The notes: a model not told the origin generated them from the letters alone. Positions 1-8,514 are shown, counted from the first letter of the stretch. The stretch is DNA of 64,000 bases from Desulfobacteraceae bacterium (GCA_024225635.1 JAAEMK010000787.1:1-64000), one strand, 5' to 3'. Numbers and translations are program-made.

Positions 1-167
1 CCCTCCGGAGTCTTTTTTTTTCGCAAATTCTAAAGTACACCGAATGGAGTGCTGCTCACAGTATTTTTTAAAATATTCTCCTGCCCGTCAAAAAATCATT
101 TTAATTTGCATGAAGTGTAAAGCGGGAAATGAAGGATGCCACATTTCAGCTCAAATGTACAAAACAA

Positions 168-196
168 AAAAGGGCCGTGGATATTCCGGCTTTTTT
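168..196. terminator. possible hairpin terminator, both directions
   Basis: A ten-pair stem (168-177 with 187-196, including two G-U pairs) surrounds a nine-base loop. The A-rich left foot and T-rich right foot would allow weak termination in either direction. It may insulate whatever lies upstream from the PEP-CTERM gene. Seen by eye only; folding energy was not computed. Confidence 0.3.
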
Positions 197-210
197 CGCC
201 AACAGCGGTT

Positions 211-237
211 TTGACCATGCAAAGATCCGCAAATAAT
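211..237 (+). promoter_or_regulatory. candidate sigma70-type promoter for the PEP-CTERM gene
   Basis: TTGACC at 211-216 matches five of six bases of the -35 consensus. AATAAT at 232-237 matches five of six of the -10 with a short 15-base spacer; TAATAA at 234-239 gives a 17-base spacer but a poorer match. It lies about 70 bases before the ATG at 306. Confidence 0.33.
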
Positions 238-305
238 AAAAAGCAGGAAAGCAACACATCATGTGATACCGGTTGAACTGATAAAATTTCAAACAGGAGA
301 AAACC

Positions 306-1007
306 ATGAAAAAATGTCTCAAAGTCTCACTTCTACTCTTTTTATCCCTTTTTATCGTATCTGCAAGCGCCATGGCCGCGACAACCACGGAAACCGATCT
401 ACAGACTATTTTCGATTCCAAAACGTGGGTTCCTGATCCTCAAACGGCCTGGATGACCATGCCGGGAGCCTGGACATTGCCAACGGCTTCCGGTGGTTTC
501 ACCATGACTTTCTATCATGAAAATCCGAATGGTATGGAGTTTGGAATTTACTCTACAGATCTCCAGGAAGAGGCAACGGTGTTTGATTCCTTTGACACAC
601 CAAAAGCAACGGCCGTTGTATCGTTTAGCTTAGAGACAGCTTGGGTCTTGCAGTTTTGGGATGCAGACGCCCTGGTGAAAGATATTTATTTTGATCATTA
701 TGATTTCACCGGTAAAAAATTCGGTTTCTGGTTCGGAGACGGCAAAAACAAATACTACTCGGATGCGAGTAGAAACGATCTTAACGGCGATAATATTTTC
801 GGTGGAAAAGAAGATATCGCCCTTCAGGTATACAAAGCAGGTAATGGAAGTTATGTTTTTGCCGGCGATATTGATGGAGACAAGGATTTTGACGATATTG
901 TCGTCCAGGCAAGTTCGATCAAGCCTGTTTCGACACCGGCACCAACCTCAATGCTTCTGCTCGGTCTAGGAGTTCTTGGACTTATAGGCATTACCCGGAG
1001 AAAATGA
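306..1007 (+). CDS. secreted PEP-CTERM protein with DUF4114-like domain
   Basis: A 233-residue exported protein. Residues 1-25 are a signal peptide with a basic start, a hydrophobic core and an AMAA cleavage region. The C-terminus has the tripartite PEP-CTERM form: a PAPTS motif (PAP in place of PEP), a hydrophobic helix and a terminal RRK. Such tails are recognised by exosortase, which is not encoded here. Residues about 130-205 resemble DUF4114: a beta segment with FGFWFGDG, then acidic loops DLNGDN and DIDGDKDFDD that look calcium-binding. The start is set by AGGAG seven bases upstream. The gene is visibly more AT-rich than the biosynthetic genes that follow, so it probably marks the edge of the cluster rather than part of it. 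Its function beyond extracellular or surface location is unknown. Confidence 0.8.
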   Translation: MKKCLKVSLLLFLSLFIVSASAMAATTTETDLQTIFDSKTWVPDPQTAWMTMPGAWTLPTASGGFTMTFYHENPNGMEFGIYSTDLQEEATVFDSFDTPKATAVVSFSLETAWVLQFWDADALVKDIYFDHYDFTGKKFGFWFGDGKNKYYSDASRNDLNGDNIFGGKEDIALQVYKAGNGSYVFAGDIDGDKDFDDIVVQASSIKPVSTPAPTSMLLLGLGVLGLIGITRRK

Positions 1008-1073
1008 TTTATCCCGGTTCCCAAACCCGGCGGCCTGATACTTGGAAATGAATGCGGATTCGCTGATAATGGC

Positions 1074-1102
1074 TTGACAAAAAATTAACAGGTTGATAGT
1101 TT
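1074..1102 (+). promoter_or_regulatory. candidate promoter for the thioesterase operon
   Basis: A perfect TTGACA -35 box (1074-1079) is followed after 17 bases by TAGTTT (1097-1102), three of six matches to the -10. It would start a transcript with a leader of roughly 70 bases before the GTG at 1179. No strong factor-independent terminator for the preceding gene is evident between 1008 and 1073. Confidence 0.4.
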
Positions 1103-1178
1103 GTTTTTTATTCTGTTCAAGCAAAAATAAAAAAACCTGGTCAGTTAAACCGAACACCATTCATTTTTAAGGTTTCAT

Positions 1179-1922
1179 GTGAACGAGCCACGTAACCCAA
1201 GGGTCCCGGTACGGCTTTTTTGTCTCCCTTTTGCCGGGGGTAGTTATTATTCCTATTACCCCCTGGAAAAGCATATGGACAGCCGCGTCAGTCTATTCCC
1301 CATTGATCTGCCGGGGCATGGCCGCCGTATGCGGGAGCCCCTGCTGGACGACCTCAATGATATGTGCGCGGATCTGTACCAGCAGATCCGCGATCAACTG
1401 AACGGGCCCTATGCGCTTCTGGGTCACAGCATGGGCGCCACCCTGGCATACCTGCTGGCGCAAAAGATCAGGGCCATGGGCGGCCCCCGGCCGGTTCACC
1501 TCTTTGCCGCCGGACGCCAGGGCCCCCCTGCCCCCAGCCGCCAGAGAGATGTCCATCTGCTTCCCGAACAGGATTTTATCGCCCATCTTCAGCTATACGG
1601 CGGGATTCAGGATGACGTCCTCATGGACAAGGAACTCCTGCAACTGTTTGAGCCGATCCTGAGGGCTGATTTCAAAGCCCTCGGCAATTACACTTATAAG
1701 GAAGAACCACCCCTGGCTGTGCCCGTTACCGTTTTCCTGGGTACGGCCGACACGACCACCTATGATGAGGCGCTCACCTGGCAGGCGGTGACCCGTACCC
1801 CAATTGGCATGCACCGGTTTCCCGGAGGGCATTTTTTCCTTTTTGATCACCTGGGAGATATCGGCTCCATGATTTCCGGGACCGTTTTAGCGGCAGCCGG
1901 ACTGTTCGCGCCGCGGCAATAA
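1179..1922 (+). CDS. type II thioesterase (external editing thioesterase)
   Basis: A 247-residue alpha/beta hydrolase of the stand-alone NRPS/PKS thioesterase family (GrsT/RifR-like), which hydrolyses wrongly loaded or stalled acyl groups from carrier proteins. Visible features are the N-terminal LFCLPFAGG motif, the nucleophile elbow GHSMG with Ser84, an acidic residue in FLGTAD, and the catalytic His in GGHFFL near the C-terminus. The start is GTG: the ATG overlapping it at 1177 is immediately followed by a stop. AAGG lies six bases upstream. It heads a short plus-strand group with a DUF697 gene 68 bases downstream and a radical SAM gene after that. Since the assembly line ends in a reductase-like domain and has no integral thioesterase, this enzyme is most likely the editing function rather than the release enzyme. 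Confidence 0.9.
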   Translation: MNEPRNPRVPVRLFCLPFAGGSYYSYYPLEKHMDSRVSLFPIDLPGHGRRMREPLLDDLNDMCADLYQQIRDQLNGPYALLGHSMGATLAYLLAQKIRAMGGPRPVHLFAAGRQGPPAPSRQRDVHLLPEQDFIAHLQLYGGIQDDVLMDKELLQLFEPILRADFKALGNYTYKEEPPLAVPVTVFLGTADTTTYDEALTWQAVTRTPIGMHRFPGGHFFLFDHLGDIGSMISGTVLAAAGLFAPRQ

Positions 1923-1990
1923 AACTTCGTATCTTTCGTAATAAAATCGTATCTTCGTGGATTAACCTTAAACATTAAGGAAATGTAGCC

Positions 1991-2695
1991 ATGACAGCCA
2001 CAGATGCACAATCAAAAAAAACGAAAGTTCAAAAAATTATCCAGAACCATGTTTATGGAGCCATGGGGATAGGAATGATTCCCATGCCCCTGGTGGATCT
2101 GATTGCCATTTCCGGTGTGCAGCTCAACATGCTGAGGAAATTATGCCTGCTGTACGATATTCCCTTTTCCAGGGATGCCGCCAAGAGCGGCATTGCCAGC
2201 CTGCTGGGAGGCGTAATCCCGGTTTCCCTGTCCGGGGCCCTGGCCAGCATGGTAAAGGCCATTCCCATCGTGGGACAAACCACATCCGCCATTGTCATGC
2301 CGGTGGTTTCCGGCGCCATGACCTATGCGGTGGGCAAGGTTTTTGTGCAGCATTTTGAATCCGGCGGTACCTTCCTGACGTTTAAACCGGAAGAGGTCCG
2401 GGCCTATTACCGGCAAATGTTCGAAGAAGGCAAGGAAATGGCATCGGGACTTGCATCCGAATCAAAAGAAAAGGAGGCGACGCCACCTGAGGAGCCGCCA
2501 CCGCCTGAGGAGCCGCCGCCTGAAGAAACGGCGGAAACCGACGAAACCACGCCAAAACCCAAACCCGATAAACCCAAACCAGAAAAAGCCAAACCTGATA
2601 AACCCACATCCGGAAAAAGCGCCAAGCCGAAAAAAGCGAAGGCGAAAAAAGCTCACGACAGCAAACCGGATAAAGATACCGGAAAGGCCGATTAA
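1991..2695 (+). CDS. DUF697 family membrane protein with Pro/Lys-rich tail
   Basis: A 234-residue protein. Residues about 12-140 form a DUF697-type region (as in YcjF-like proteins): AMGIGMIPMPLVD, then GVQLNMLRKL, two hydrophobic segments and a GKVFVQHFESGGTF closing motif. Residues about 155-234 are a low-complexity tail with EEPPPPEEPPPEE followed by repeated KPKPDKPKPEK-type units, strongly basic at the end and probably disordered. The start is backed by AAGGA nine bases upstream. It is a clear paralogue of the protein at 10187-10693, with the same core and the same FVQHFESGGTFL motif but without the tail there. DUF697 domains often sit with membrane-associated GTPases, but no GTPase is present. 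Its role in the cluster is unknown. Confidence 0.75.
   Translation: MTATDAQSKKTKVQKIIQNHVYGAMGIGMIPMPLVDLIAISGVQLNMLRKLCLLYDIPFSRDAAKSGIASLLGGVIPVSLSGALASMVKAIPIVGQTTSAIVMPVVSGAMTYAVGKVFVQHFESGGTFLTFKPEEVRAYYRQMFEEGKEMASGLASESKEKEATPPEEPPPPEEPPPEETAETDETTPKPKPDKPKPEKAKPDKPTSGKSAKPKKAKAKKAHDSKPDKDTGKAD
2480..2690 (+). repeat. low-complexity Pro/Glu then Lys/Pro coding repeat
   Basis: Imperfect in-frame repeats encode a proline/glutamate run followed by KPxPDKPKPEK-like units and KKAKAKK at the end of the DUF697 protein. Such runs are prone to length change by slippage. They look like a flexible charged tether. Confidence 0.6.
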
Positions 2696-2728
2696 AACCC
2701 TGCAAACCAGATACAATCAGGAACTCCC

Positions 2729-4774
2729 ATGCCCAATTTAACGTCCATCAAGCCTGCGGATCTGCTTCTGATCAATGCTTCCAACCTGCCCTACGAGCCG
2801 TTTTATCCCTATGCCTTTGTCATGATATCCGCCCTGGCCCGCCAGGCAGGCATCAGCGTGAAACGGCTGGAACTGTCAAACCTGAGTGCCGACGACATGG
2901 ACCTGTGGCTCCAGACAACCATCGCCGCCTGCCGTCCAAGGATGATCGGCTTTACGGTCCGGCAGACCGACACCTACGCAATTCAGGACTACATGGACGA
3001 TACCTTTGCCCCCTATTACCCGGTGGACCACCTAAAAGGGGTTATCGCCAAGGTGAAGAACCTGACCTCGGCCCCCCTTATCCTGGGGGGATATGGGTTC
3101 AGCCTGCATGCTAAAGAGATCCTCGCCTACCTTGACGTTTCAGCCGGGGTAAAAGGATGTGCCGATCCCCTTTTCACCCATTTCGAGGATATCCTGTCCG
3201 GAAGAAATCTTGATAAAATTCCGAACCTGGTTTACCGGAAAAACGGGCGGTACCATGAAAATCAGCAGATCTATTTCAATCCCTTTTCCCAGCGGGAATA
3301 CAATGAAGAAATTCTAACCGAAATCCTTAACCATTACGGGCGAATCATCAGCTATGGCCGGAATTATATCACTCTTTTCAACAACGGCACCCCCATCGCT
3401 TTAGGCAATGACGGGCATCCGCGCAACATGTACGCCATGCTGTCCCAGTCTCCCTCCATTCCCATCGAAGCGTCCCGGGGATGCGGTTTCAACTGCTATT
3501 TCTGCTCGGAACCCCGGATTAAGGGAAATAAAGTGAGATACCGGGACCTTGATGTCATTGAAGACGAGGTGCGGTTCTGCGCCTCTAAAAATCTGCGGGA
3601 ATTCTGGTTTGTCTGCTCCGAGCTGAATCCGGGGCAAAGCGATTTTGCCCTGGCCCTGGCCGAACGGATGCATAAAATCAACGAAACCCTGGGCAGCCAC
3701 CCCTTGACCTGGAAAGCCTACCATCTGCCCCATTTCCTGAGCCGGCCGGACCTTACGGCCATGTACGACTCGGGATTCGTTACAACCTGGAATGACGTTG
3801 TCTCCCTGGATGACCGCCAGCTTGAAAAAGCACGGGTACCCTACCGGGCGGCCCATGCGCTCCGGTTTTTTGAAGACGACTTCAGCGTACGCAAAGAGAA
3901 GGACCTGCTCCCCCCCATTAAATTCTCACTGTTTCTGGGTGACGTTTTTCTGACCCCCCGGTCCCTGACCCAAACCCTGCAAACCTTCCACCGGCAAGGC
4001 CTGATGGAAAAATGCGGCGGCGCGGCAGGTATTTACGGCATCCGTATTTTTGATTGGGAAAAAAACCGGATATGTCCGGACGGAGCGGTTACGTTTTCAC
4101 CCGGGGAAAAAAGCGAAGACCTGATTCATCCCACGTTTCAAGTTGCGCCGGCCCTTTTAAAGACCTTTGGCCATATGAACCGGGTCGTGGAATTTTTTGA
4201 CTATATCATCAACACCCTGCTATCGAATAATTTTACCCGGACCCTGGACTGGTCCTTTTTCCTGGCCCGCAACACCACCCCGGAAAACATGGCCGGATTT
4301 ATGGAAAAACAGGCTATTCAAGACAGTGACGACCCCCTGGAAACGATTTTCGAGTCTGCCGAACCTCCTGTAAAAAAACTGCTTGGAAGCATCCTTGCAA
4401 ACCCGGAGCCCCAAGCCCTTCAACCACTGTTTTACCCGTCCCCCGGGGAAAAACGGGTCTGCCAGGGGGCGGCCGGGCTTTTAGTTATCTGCCTGCGCGC
4501 AATCCACCGCGCCCGGATAAAGCCGCTTCTCGCGTTCCTGGACCTTCCGCCCCTGGATCGGGACCTGAACATCAACGCCCCGTCCTATCACCTTCTGTCG
4601 CGTCTCTACCGGTCCTGGGACACTGAGGCCGAACTTTTGGAATCAGCCTGCCGTCGGTTGGACCTGAATCCGGCCGGCCCGGAAATCCTGATCTTGAAAT
4701 CCATCTTCTTCCAGCACAACCTAATACTGAAAAAATCTTATAAGGAATGGATCTGCCGGGAATCAGACGAGTAA
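2729..4774 (+). CDS. radical SAM protein, B12-binding-type architecture
   Basis: A 681-residue protein. Residues about 1-190 look like a Rossmann-type cobalamin-binding region of B12-dependent radical SAM enzymes (LLLINASN start, GFTVRQTD, LILGGYGFS), but the DxHxxG histidine loop that ligates cobalt is not evident. The radical SAM core carries the CxxxCxxC cluster motif as CGFNCYFC (Cys252, Cys256, Cys259), preceded by EASRG. The C-terminal part after about residue 400 matches nothing I recognise. The start has CAGGA six bases upstream, and the gene follows the DUF697 gene by 33 bases. It ends convergently 41 bases from asnB. Radical SAM enzymes of this class methylate unactivated carbons, rearrange or couple substrates. 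A tailoring role for the polyketide-peptide is likely but the reaction cannot be named. Confidence 0.75.
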   Translation: MPNLTSIKPADLLLINASNLPYEPFYPYAFVMISALARQAGISVKRLELSNLSADDMDLWLQTTIAACRPRMIGFTVRQTDTYAIQDYMDDTFAPYYPVDHLKGVIAKVKNLTSAPLILGGYGFSLHAKEILAYLDVSAGVKGCADPLFTHFEDILSGRNLDKIPNLVYRKNGRYHENQQIYFNPFSQREYNEEILTEILNHYGRIISYGRNYITLFNNGTPIALGNDGHPRNMYAMLSQSPSIPIEASRGCGFNCYFCSEPRIKGNKVRYRDLDVIEDEVRFCASKNLREFWFVCSELNPGQSDFALALAERMHKINETLGSHPLTWKAYHLPHFLSRPDLTAMYDSGFVTTWNDVVSLDDRQLEKARVPYRAAHALRFFEDDFSVRKEKDLLPPIKFSLFLGDVFLTPRSLTQTLQTFHRQGLMEKCGGAAGIYGIRIFDWEKNRICPDGAVTFSPGEKSEDLIHPTFQVAPALLKTFGHMNRVVEFFDYIINTLLSNNFTRTLDWSFFLARNTTPENMAGFMEKQAIQDSDDPLETIFESAEPPVKKLLGSILANPEPQALQPLFYPSPGEKRVCQGAAGLLVICLRAIHRARIKPLLAFLDLPPLDRDLNINAPSYHLLSRLYRSWDTEAELLESACRRLDLNPAGPEILILKSIFFQHNLILKKSYKEWICRESDE

Positions 4775-4815
4775 ATCGTCCGGTGCCGACGAGCATGCCG
4801 CCGATCAGGTTCCAA

Positions 4816-6684
4816 TCAGGAAAAATCCGGCATGCCAAACACATCCAGAAAAACGCCGAAACTGATGATGATCATTAAAAGATCATTATCGTAGGGGAGA
4901 TTCAGGCTGAAGGAATCAGACGAATAGATCTTTTTCAATCGCTCCACCACATCCGGATCAAAATACCCCTGGCGCTTGATTGTTTCATGGGACAGAAGAT
5001 CGTTCAGCCATTCAATGTCATGTTTGAGCAGATAGGGACTGCCCGGGGCGACAAAACCGAATTTCTCCCGGTGAATAATGGCTGGCGGAACATGTTTTTC
5101 AGCCACCTGTTTAAGGGCGTATTTCTCCACCATCCCATTTAATTTTAGCCGGGGCGGCATGGTGGCCACAAAATTCATCAGATCGGCATCCAGGAACGGA
5201 TAGCGCGCTTCCACGGAATTGGCATAGGCTGCACGGTCCCCATGGTCGGAAAGCAGATGATCCCCCAAGCGCAGTTTAAAATCCAGGTAGGACCGTTTGT
5301 GGACGGGGTGCCGGTTGTTGATTTTTGCTTTGTCGATCAGGGTTTCCCGGGCGGCTTCAAAGTCAGGATAATGGGCTTTCATGGCCGCTGAATAAACGGC
5401 CTCCTTGGTTTCCTTGAGGGCGTACTGCTTTATTTCATACACCAGGCCGGGGTCACCCCACAGCTTCCGGCTTTCCTCTTCTTCCAGGGTATTGTAGATA
5501 TCCCCCGCTTCCGGTCCAAAGGCGCGGCGGGTCTGATCCAGCCGGTAGCCGTAATAACCGGCAAACAGCTCATCCGACCCTTCACCGGTCAAAACCACCT
5601 TGAACCCGGTTTGGCGCACAAGTTCCGACAACGCAAGGGAACAGGTATCATAGGTTTCCTTTAACGGGGTTTCAGCGTGGAAGATCATATCCCTGAAGCG
5701 GCTGCTGATGTCAAACCAGTCAAAAAGGACTTCATGGTGATGGGAGCCCACATGCCGGGCCATCAATTGCTGATGGCTGCGTTCATCAATATCTTCCTGC
5801 ACAAACCCCATGGAAAAGGAATGCTGGCGCCCGGCGGGATATAAGTGTTTCACAAGACCTGCGATCAATGAGGAATCCAGCCCTCCACTGAGATAATACC
5901 CCACCGGCACATCAGCGATCATCCGGTATTCAACCGATTTGAACAACCGTTCTTCAAGGCCTTCGATATAATGGTTTTCCGGATGATCATGGGAGGCATG
6001 GTCCGTTTCAGGAAAAATAAGATCCCAGTATTCCGAGATGGAACAGTCTTCGGCCGTCACTGTAATACTGTGCCCTGCTTTCAGGCTGAAAATATCCTTG
6101 AACATTGTATTGGGACTGATGACCGCCGGAAAAGAAAACAGCTGGTCCAGGGCCACCGGGTTTACCTCGCGCCTGACTCCCGGATGTTCAAGGATCGCCT
6201 TGATTGTTGAAGCGAAAATAAACCGCCCATTGACCCGGGTATAAAACAGGGGCGCAATCCCGGCCTGATCCCGGGCAAGGAACAGGGTCCGGCGGCGGCT
6301 GTCCCAGATGGCGAAAGCAAACTGGCCGTTAAGCCGGGAGAGAAATCCGGTATGGTATTCCTCATAAAGGTGAACCAGGATCTCCACATCACAGTTGGTT
6401 CGAAACCGGTGCCCCTTGCCCCGGAGTTCTTCCTTCAGTTCCTTGAAGTTATAAATTTCACCGTTACAGACCGATACCAGGGTACCGTCTTCATTGGTCA
6501 TGGGCTGCCGGCCGTGTTCCAGGTCAATGATTGACAAACGGCGGAACCCGAGCCCAATGGAATCACCGTGGTAATATCCATCATCATCGGGTCCCCGGCA
6601 GGTCATGGTTTCGGTCATGCGCCTGAGCAGATCCTTTTCAACGCCTCGTCCTTCGCGACTGTAAACACCGGCAATGCCACACAT
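4816..6684 (-). CDS. asnB: asparagine synthetase, glutamine-hydrolysing
   Basis: A 622-residue class II glutamine amidotransferase fused to an asparagine-synthetase domain. The mature N-terminus MCGIAGVYS exposes the catalytic Cys2. Glutaminase motifs CRGPDDDGY and FNGEIYNFKE-like elements follow. The ATP-pyrophosphatase loop is SGGLDSS at about residues 267-273, followed by a TGEGSDELF motif. AAGGAA lies about ten bases before the ATG. It makes Asn from Asp, or amidates another carboxylate, using Gln and ATP. It is the last gene of a minus-strand group, 13 bases after the TrpF-like gene. Two roles fit the context: Asn supply, since the first NRPS A domain has an Asn-like pocket, or amide formation on a tailored product. 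The sequence cannot separate these. Confidence 0.9.
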   Translation of the reverse strand: MCGIAGVYSREGRGVEKDLLRRMTETMTCRGPDDDGYYHGDSIGLGFRRLSIIDLEHGRQPMTNEDGTLVSVCNGEIYNFKELKEELRGKGHRFRTNCDVEILVHLYEEYHTGFLSRLNGQFAFAIWDSRRRTLFLARDQAGIAPLFYTRVNGRFIFASTIKAILEHPGVRREVNPVALDQLFSFPAVISPNTMFKDIFSLKAGHSITVTAEDCSISEYWDLIFPETDHASHDHPENHYIEGLEERLFKSVEYRMIADVPVGYYLSGGLDSSLIAGLVKHLYPAGRQHSFSMGFVQEDIDERSHQQLMARHVGSHHHEVLFDWFDISSRFRDMIFHAETPLKETYDTCSLALSELVRQTGFKVVLTGEGSDELFAGYYGYRLDQTRRAFGPEAGDIYNTLEEEESRKLWGDPGLVYEIKQYALKETKEAVYSAAMKAHYPDFEAARETLIDKAKINNRHPVHKRSYLDFKLRLGDHLLSDHGDRAAYANSVEARYPFLDADLMNFVATMPPRLKLNGMVEKYALKQVAEKHVPPAIIHREKFGFVAPGSPYLLKHDIEWLNDLLSHETIKRQGYFDPDVVERLKKIYSSDSFSLNLPYDNDLLMIIISFGVFLDVFGMPDFS

Positions 6685-6697
6685 CAGAGAACATTCC

Positions 6698-7378
6698 TTA
6701 ATAGTTATTCAGTTCCGGTTCATCCGCCATGCCCGCGTTCCGGACAAATCGCCCGAGCAATTCCATATCCTTGTCATGGGTCCCTGGAATATCCGTGCCG
6801 GATTTTGAATCCACCCCGGCGGGGCCGACCTTGCGGATGGCGTCCATGACGTTGTCCGGTCCAAGGCCCCCGGCCAGGATGACCGGGATACGGACGCTCT
6901 CCACTATTTTTTTACTGATATTCCAATCATGGATTTTCCCCGTGGCCCCGAAACTGTCTGTCTTTTTATCGTAGGTGTCCAGGAGAAGGTAATCCGCAAT
7001 GCCGTCATAGGACCGTGCCAGGGCGATATCAGCGTCATCCCCCACCGCTATGCTCCGCATCAGATCAATTGAAGGGTGCTCATTTTTCAAATGCCGGGTC
7101 ATGTCCGGGGAAAAATACCGGGGCAGGGATCCGAGATGAAGTATATGGGGCCTGACCTGTTGAATCAAAGCCGTGATTTCCTCCATATCCCGGGACAGGG
7201 TTAAAACCACGGACCGCATCCGGTCAGGGAACTGATCCAGAACAGCCCGGGCCTGTTCAAAGGACAATGCCGAATCCCCGGGATGGGAGGCTGCCCAGAG
7301 ACCGGCATGGTCAATATCCAAGGCGGCGATTTTTCGGGCCGCTTCAACCGTACGAATTTCATAAATCTGGATAATCAA
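6698..7378 (-). CDS. TrpF-like (phosphoribosylanthranilate isomerase family) barrel protein
   Basis: A 226-residue TIM-barrel protein. The second half matches the phosphoribosylanthranilate isomerase family: YLLLDTYD with the family acid, a GATGKIHDW loop, PVILAGGLGPDNV, then the phosphate-binding GVDSKSGTD. The N-terminal strand reads IIQIYEIRT and lacks the KxCG motif whose Cys acts as general base in true TrpF, so it is unlikely to be a standard tryptophan enzyme. No other trp genes are near. The start codon is TTG at 7378, chosen because GGGAG lies about eight bases upstream and no better start follows. It sits 14 bases after the beta-RFAP-synthase-like gene, whose family also handles phosphoribosyl-aryl adducts, so the two may act in sequence. 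That is inference. Confidence 0.75.
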   Translation of the reverse strand: MIIQIYEIRTVEAARKIAALDIDHAGLWAASHPGDSALSFEQARAVLDQFPDRMRSVVLTLSRDMEEITALIQQVRPHILHLGSLPRYFSPDMTRHLKNEHPSIDLMRSIAVGDDADIALARSYDGIADYLLLDTYDKKTDSFGATGKIHDWNISKKIVESVRIPVILAGGLGPDNVMDAIRKVGPAGVDSKSGTDIPGTHDKDMELLGRFVRNAGMADEPELNNY

Positions 7379-7392
7379 AGGCTTTCTCCCGC

Positions 7393-8514
7393 CTAAAAAG
7401 TGGAAACCGTAAGCGCCTGCCCTGCCGGTCCAATGGCCGGGAATTCAAAATACTCGCCGAACCGGTCTTCCAGCTCCTTTTTGAATTCTTCGGCCTTTGC
7501 CGCATTTTCCATGATCCCGAACATGGACGGGCCGGTGGAACTGATTCCGCAGTAAATGGCGCCCTTTGATTTTGCGGCGGCCTCGAACGCCAGCATGATT
7601 TCCTTTTTGTAGGACATCTGCATGCGCTTGAAGGTGCCGAGATCGTTGAGTTTCCAGATCTGCCGGCACAGGCCCCCATAGTCATCGGCTTCAAAAACAG
7701 GTTTGAGCTCTTCATCCAGGAAGGTTTTAAGCAATTTACCGTACTTACGCTGGTGGACCATTCCTACTTCTTCGTTGATCTGGGCCTCCACCGAGCCTGT
7801 TTCACCGTTTTCCACAAGGCCCCTGCTGATATAATCCTCACATGCCAGGCTGGCCATCCTGCCCTTGGCAATCACGGTGTACAGGTCCGGTACTGTAACA
7901 CTGTCGACCCGCGTACACGTTTCATCGATGAGCACAAAACCGCCATACAGCAGCACGGCTTCACCCACCCCCGTATCAAATCCCCAATGGACCGTTTTAT
8001 CATCGGAGGACTCGATATAGTTGTGGGTCAAAATGGAAAACGCCTCCTCCCGGGTAAAAGGATAATTGAACATGGCGTTAAGGCCCCAGAAAATACTGGT
8101 ATTCAGCGTCACATTGGAGCCATACCCGCAATGGCTGTACGGCATCTTGCTATCCACCGCAACCGAGATATCATCCCGGTCATATCCCAGAAGCGCCTTG
8201 AACAACAGAAAGATATGCTGGGCCGCGGGCGGCAGATGATCGATGGCGGCGCCTTTCACGCCGGACTCCAGGACCACGTTGTTGGTAAAAGCGCCGGTGG
8301 AAATGCCGATACCGCCCCCCCCGGGCAGGGGCGGCCGCATATAATCGTAGTCAAAAAGACTGAAATGAATCCGCCCGGGTGAAACAACTTCCACCCGTGG
8401 GCCGGCGATCATGCTTTTCCTCAGCCATTCATCCCGAAGGCAAAAGTTACGGCCGGGACTAAAACTGTCAAACAGTTTTTCATCTTCATGTGCTTCAACA
8501 AAGGAAGGCTGCAT
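7393..8514 (-). CDS. beta-RFAP synthase-like GHMP-family protein
   Basis: A 373-residue GHMP-superfamily protein whose pattern is closest to beta-ribofuranosylaminobenzene 5'-phosphate synthase. PGRIHFSLFD opens the domain (about residue 47), followed by GGGGIGIS. The GHMP glycine-rich loop is degenerate as CGYGSN. DTGVGEAVLLYGGF parallels the family GIG..YGGF block, and YCGISSTGPSMFG near the C-terminus parallels its SSFGP block. Family members join PRPP to an arene or heteroarene, forming a C-riboside in methanopterin biosynthesis. The homologues ForT and PyfQ do this in C-nucleoside antibiotics. AGGGAG lies eight bases before the ATG. It is followed closely by the TrpF-like gene and asnB. 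Methanopterin synthesis is an alternative, but none of its other genes is visible. An amino-terminal extension of about 40 residues is unassigned. Confidence 0.7.
   Translation of the reverse strand: MQPSFVEAHEDEKLFDSFSPGRNFCLRDEWLRKSMIAGPRVEVVSPGRIHFSLFDYDYMRPPLPGGGGIGISTGAFTNNVVLESGVKGAAIDHLPPAAQHIFLLFKALLGYDRDDISVAVDSKMPYSHCGYGSNVTLNTSIFWGLNAMFNYPFTREEAFSILTHNYIESSDDKTVHWGFDTGVGEAVLLYGGFVLIDETCTRVDSVTVPDLYTVIAKGRMASLACEDYISRGLVENGETGSVEAQINEEVGMVHQRKYGKLLKTFLDEELKPVFEADDYGGLCRQIWKLNDLGTFKRMQMSYKKEIMLAFEAAAKSKGAIYCGISSTGPSMFGIMENAAKAEEFKKELEDRFGEYFEFPAIGPAGQALTVSTF

Larger units (their letters stand above)
1..305. other. AT-rich upstream region without a gene
   Basis: No coding region is supported here. 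The first 20 bases end in a run of T after a GC-rich stretch and could be the tail of a terminator whose other arm lies outside the window. A hairpin (168-196) and a sigma70-like promoter (211-237) are listed separately. The ribosome binding site for the gene at 306 is AGGAG, about seven bases before the ATG. A minus-strand open frame at 146-421 covers the region but has no ribosome binding site and no family signature. Confidence 0.6.

Noticed and set aside
1179-1922. Stand-alone acyltransferase that could serve the AT-less modules
   Set aside because: It has the GHSMG elbow of a type II thioesterase, about 250 residues, an LFCLPFAGG start and the GGHFFL histidine, and none of the AT motifs such as HAFH.
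6698-7378. Part of a tryptophan biosynthesis operon
   Set aside because: No other trp genes are adjacent, the catalytic Cys is missing, and the neighbours are tailoring-type genes.
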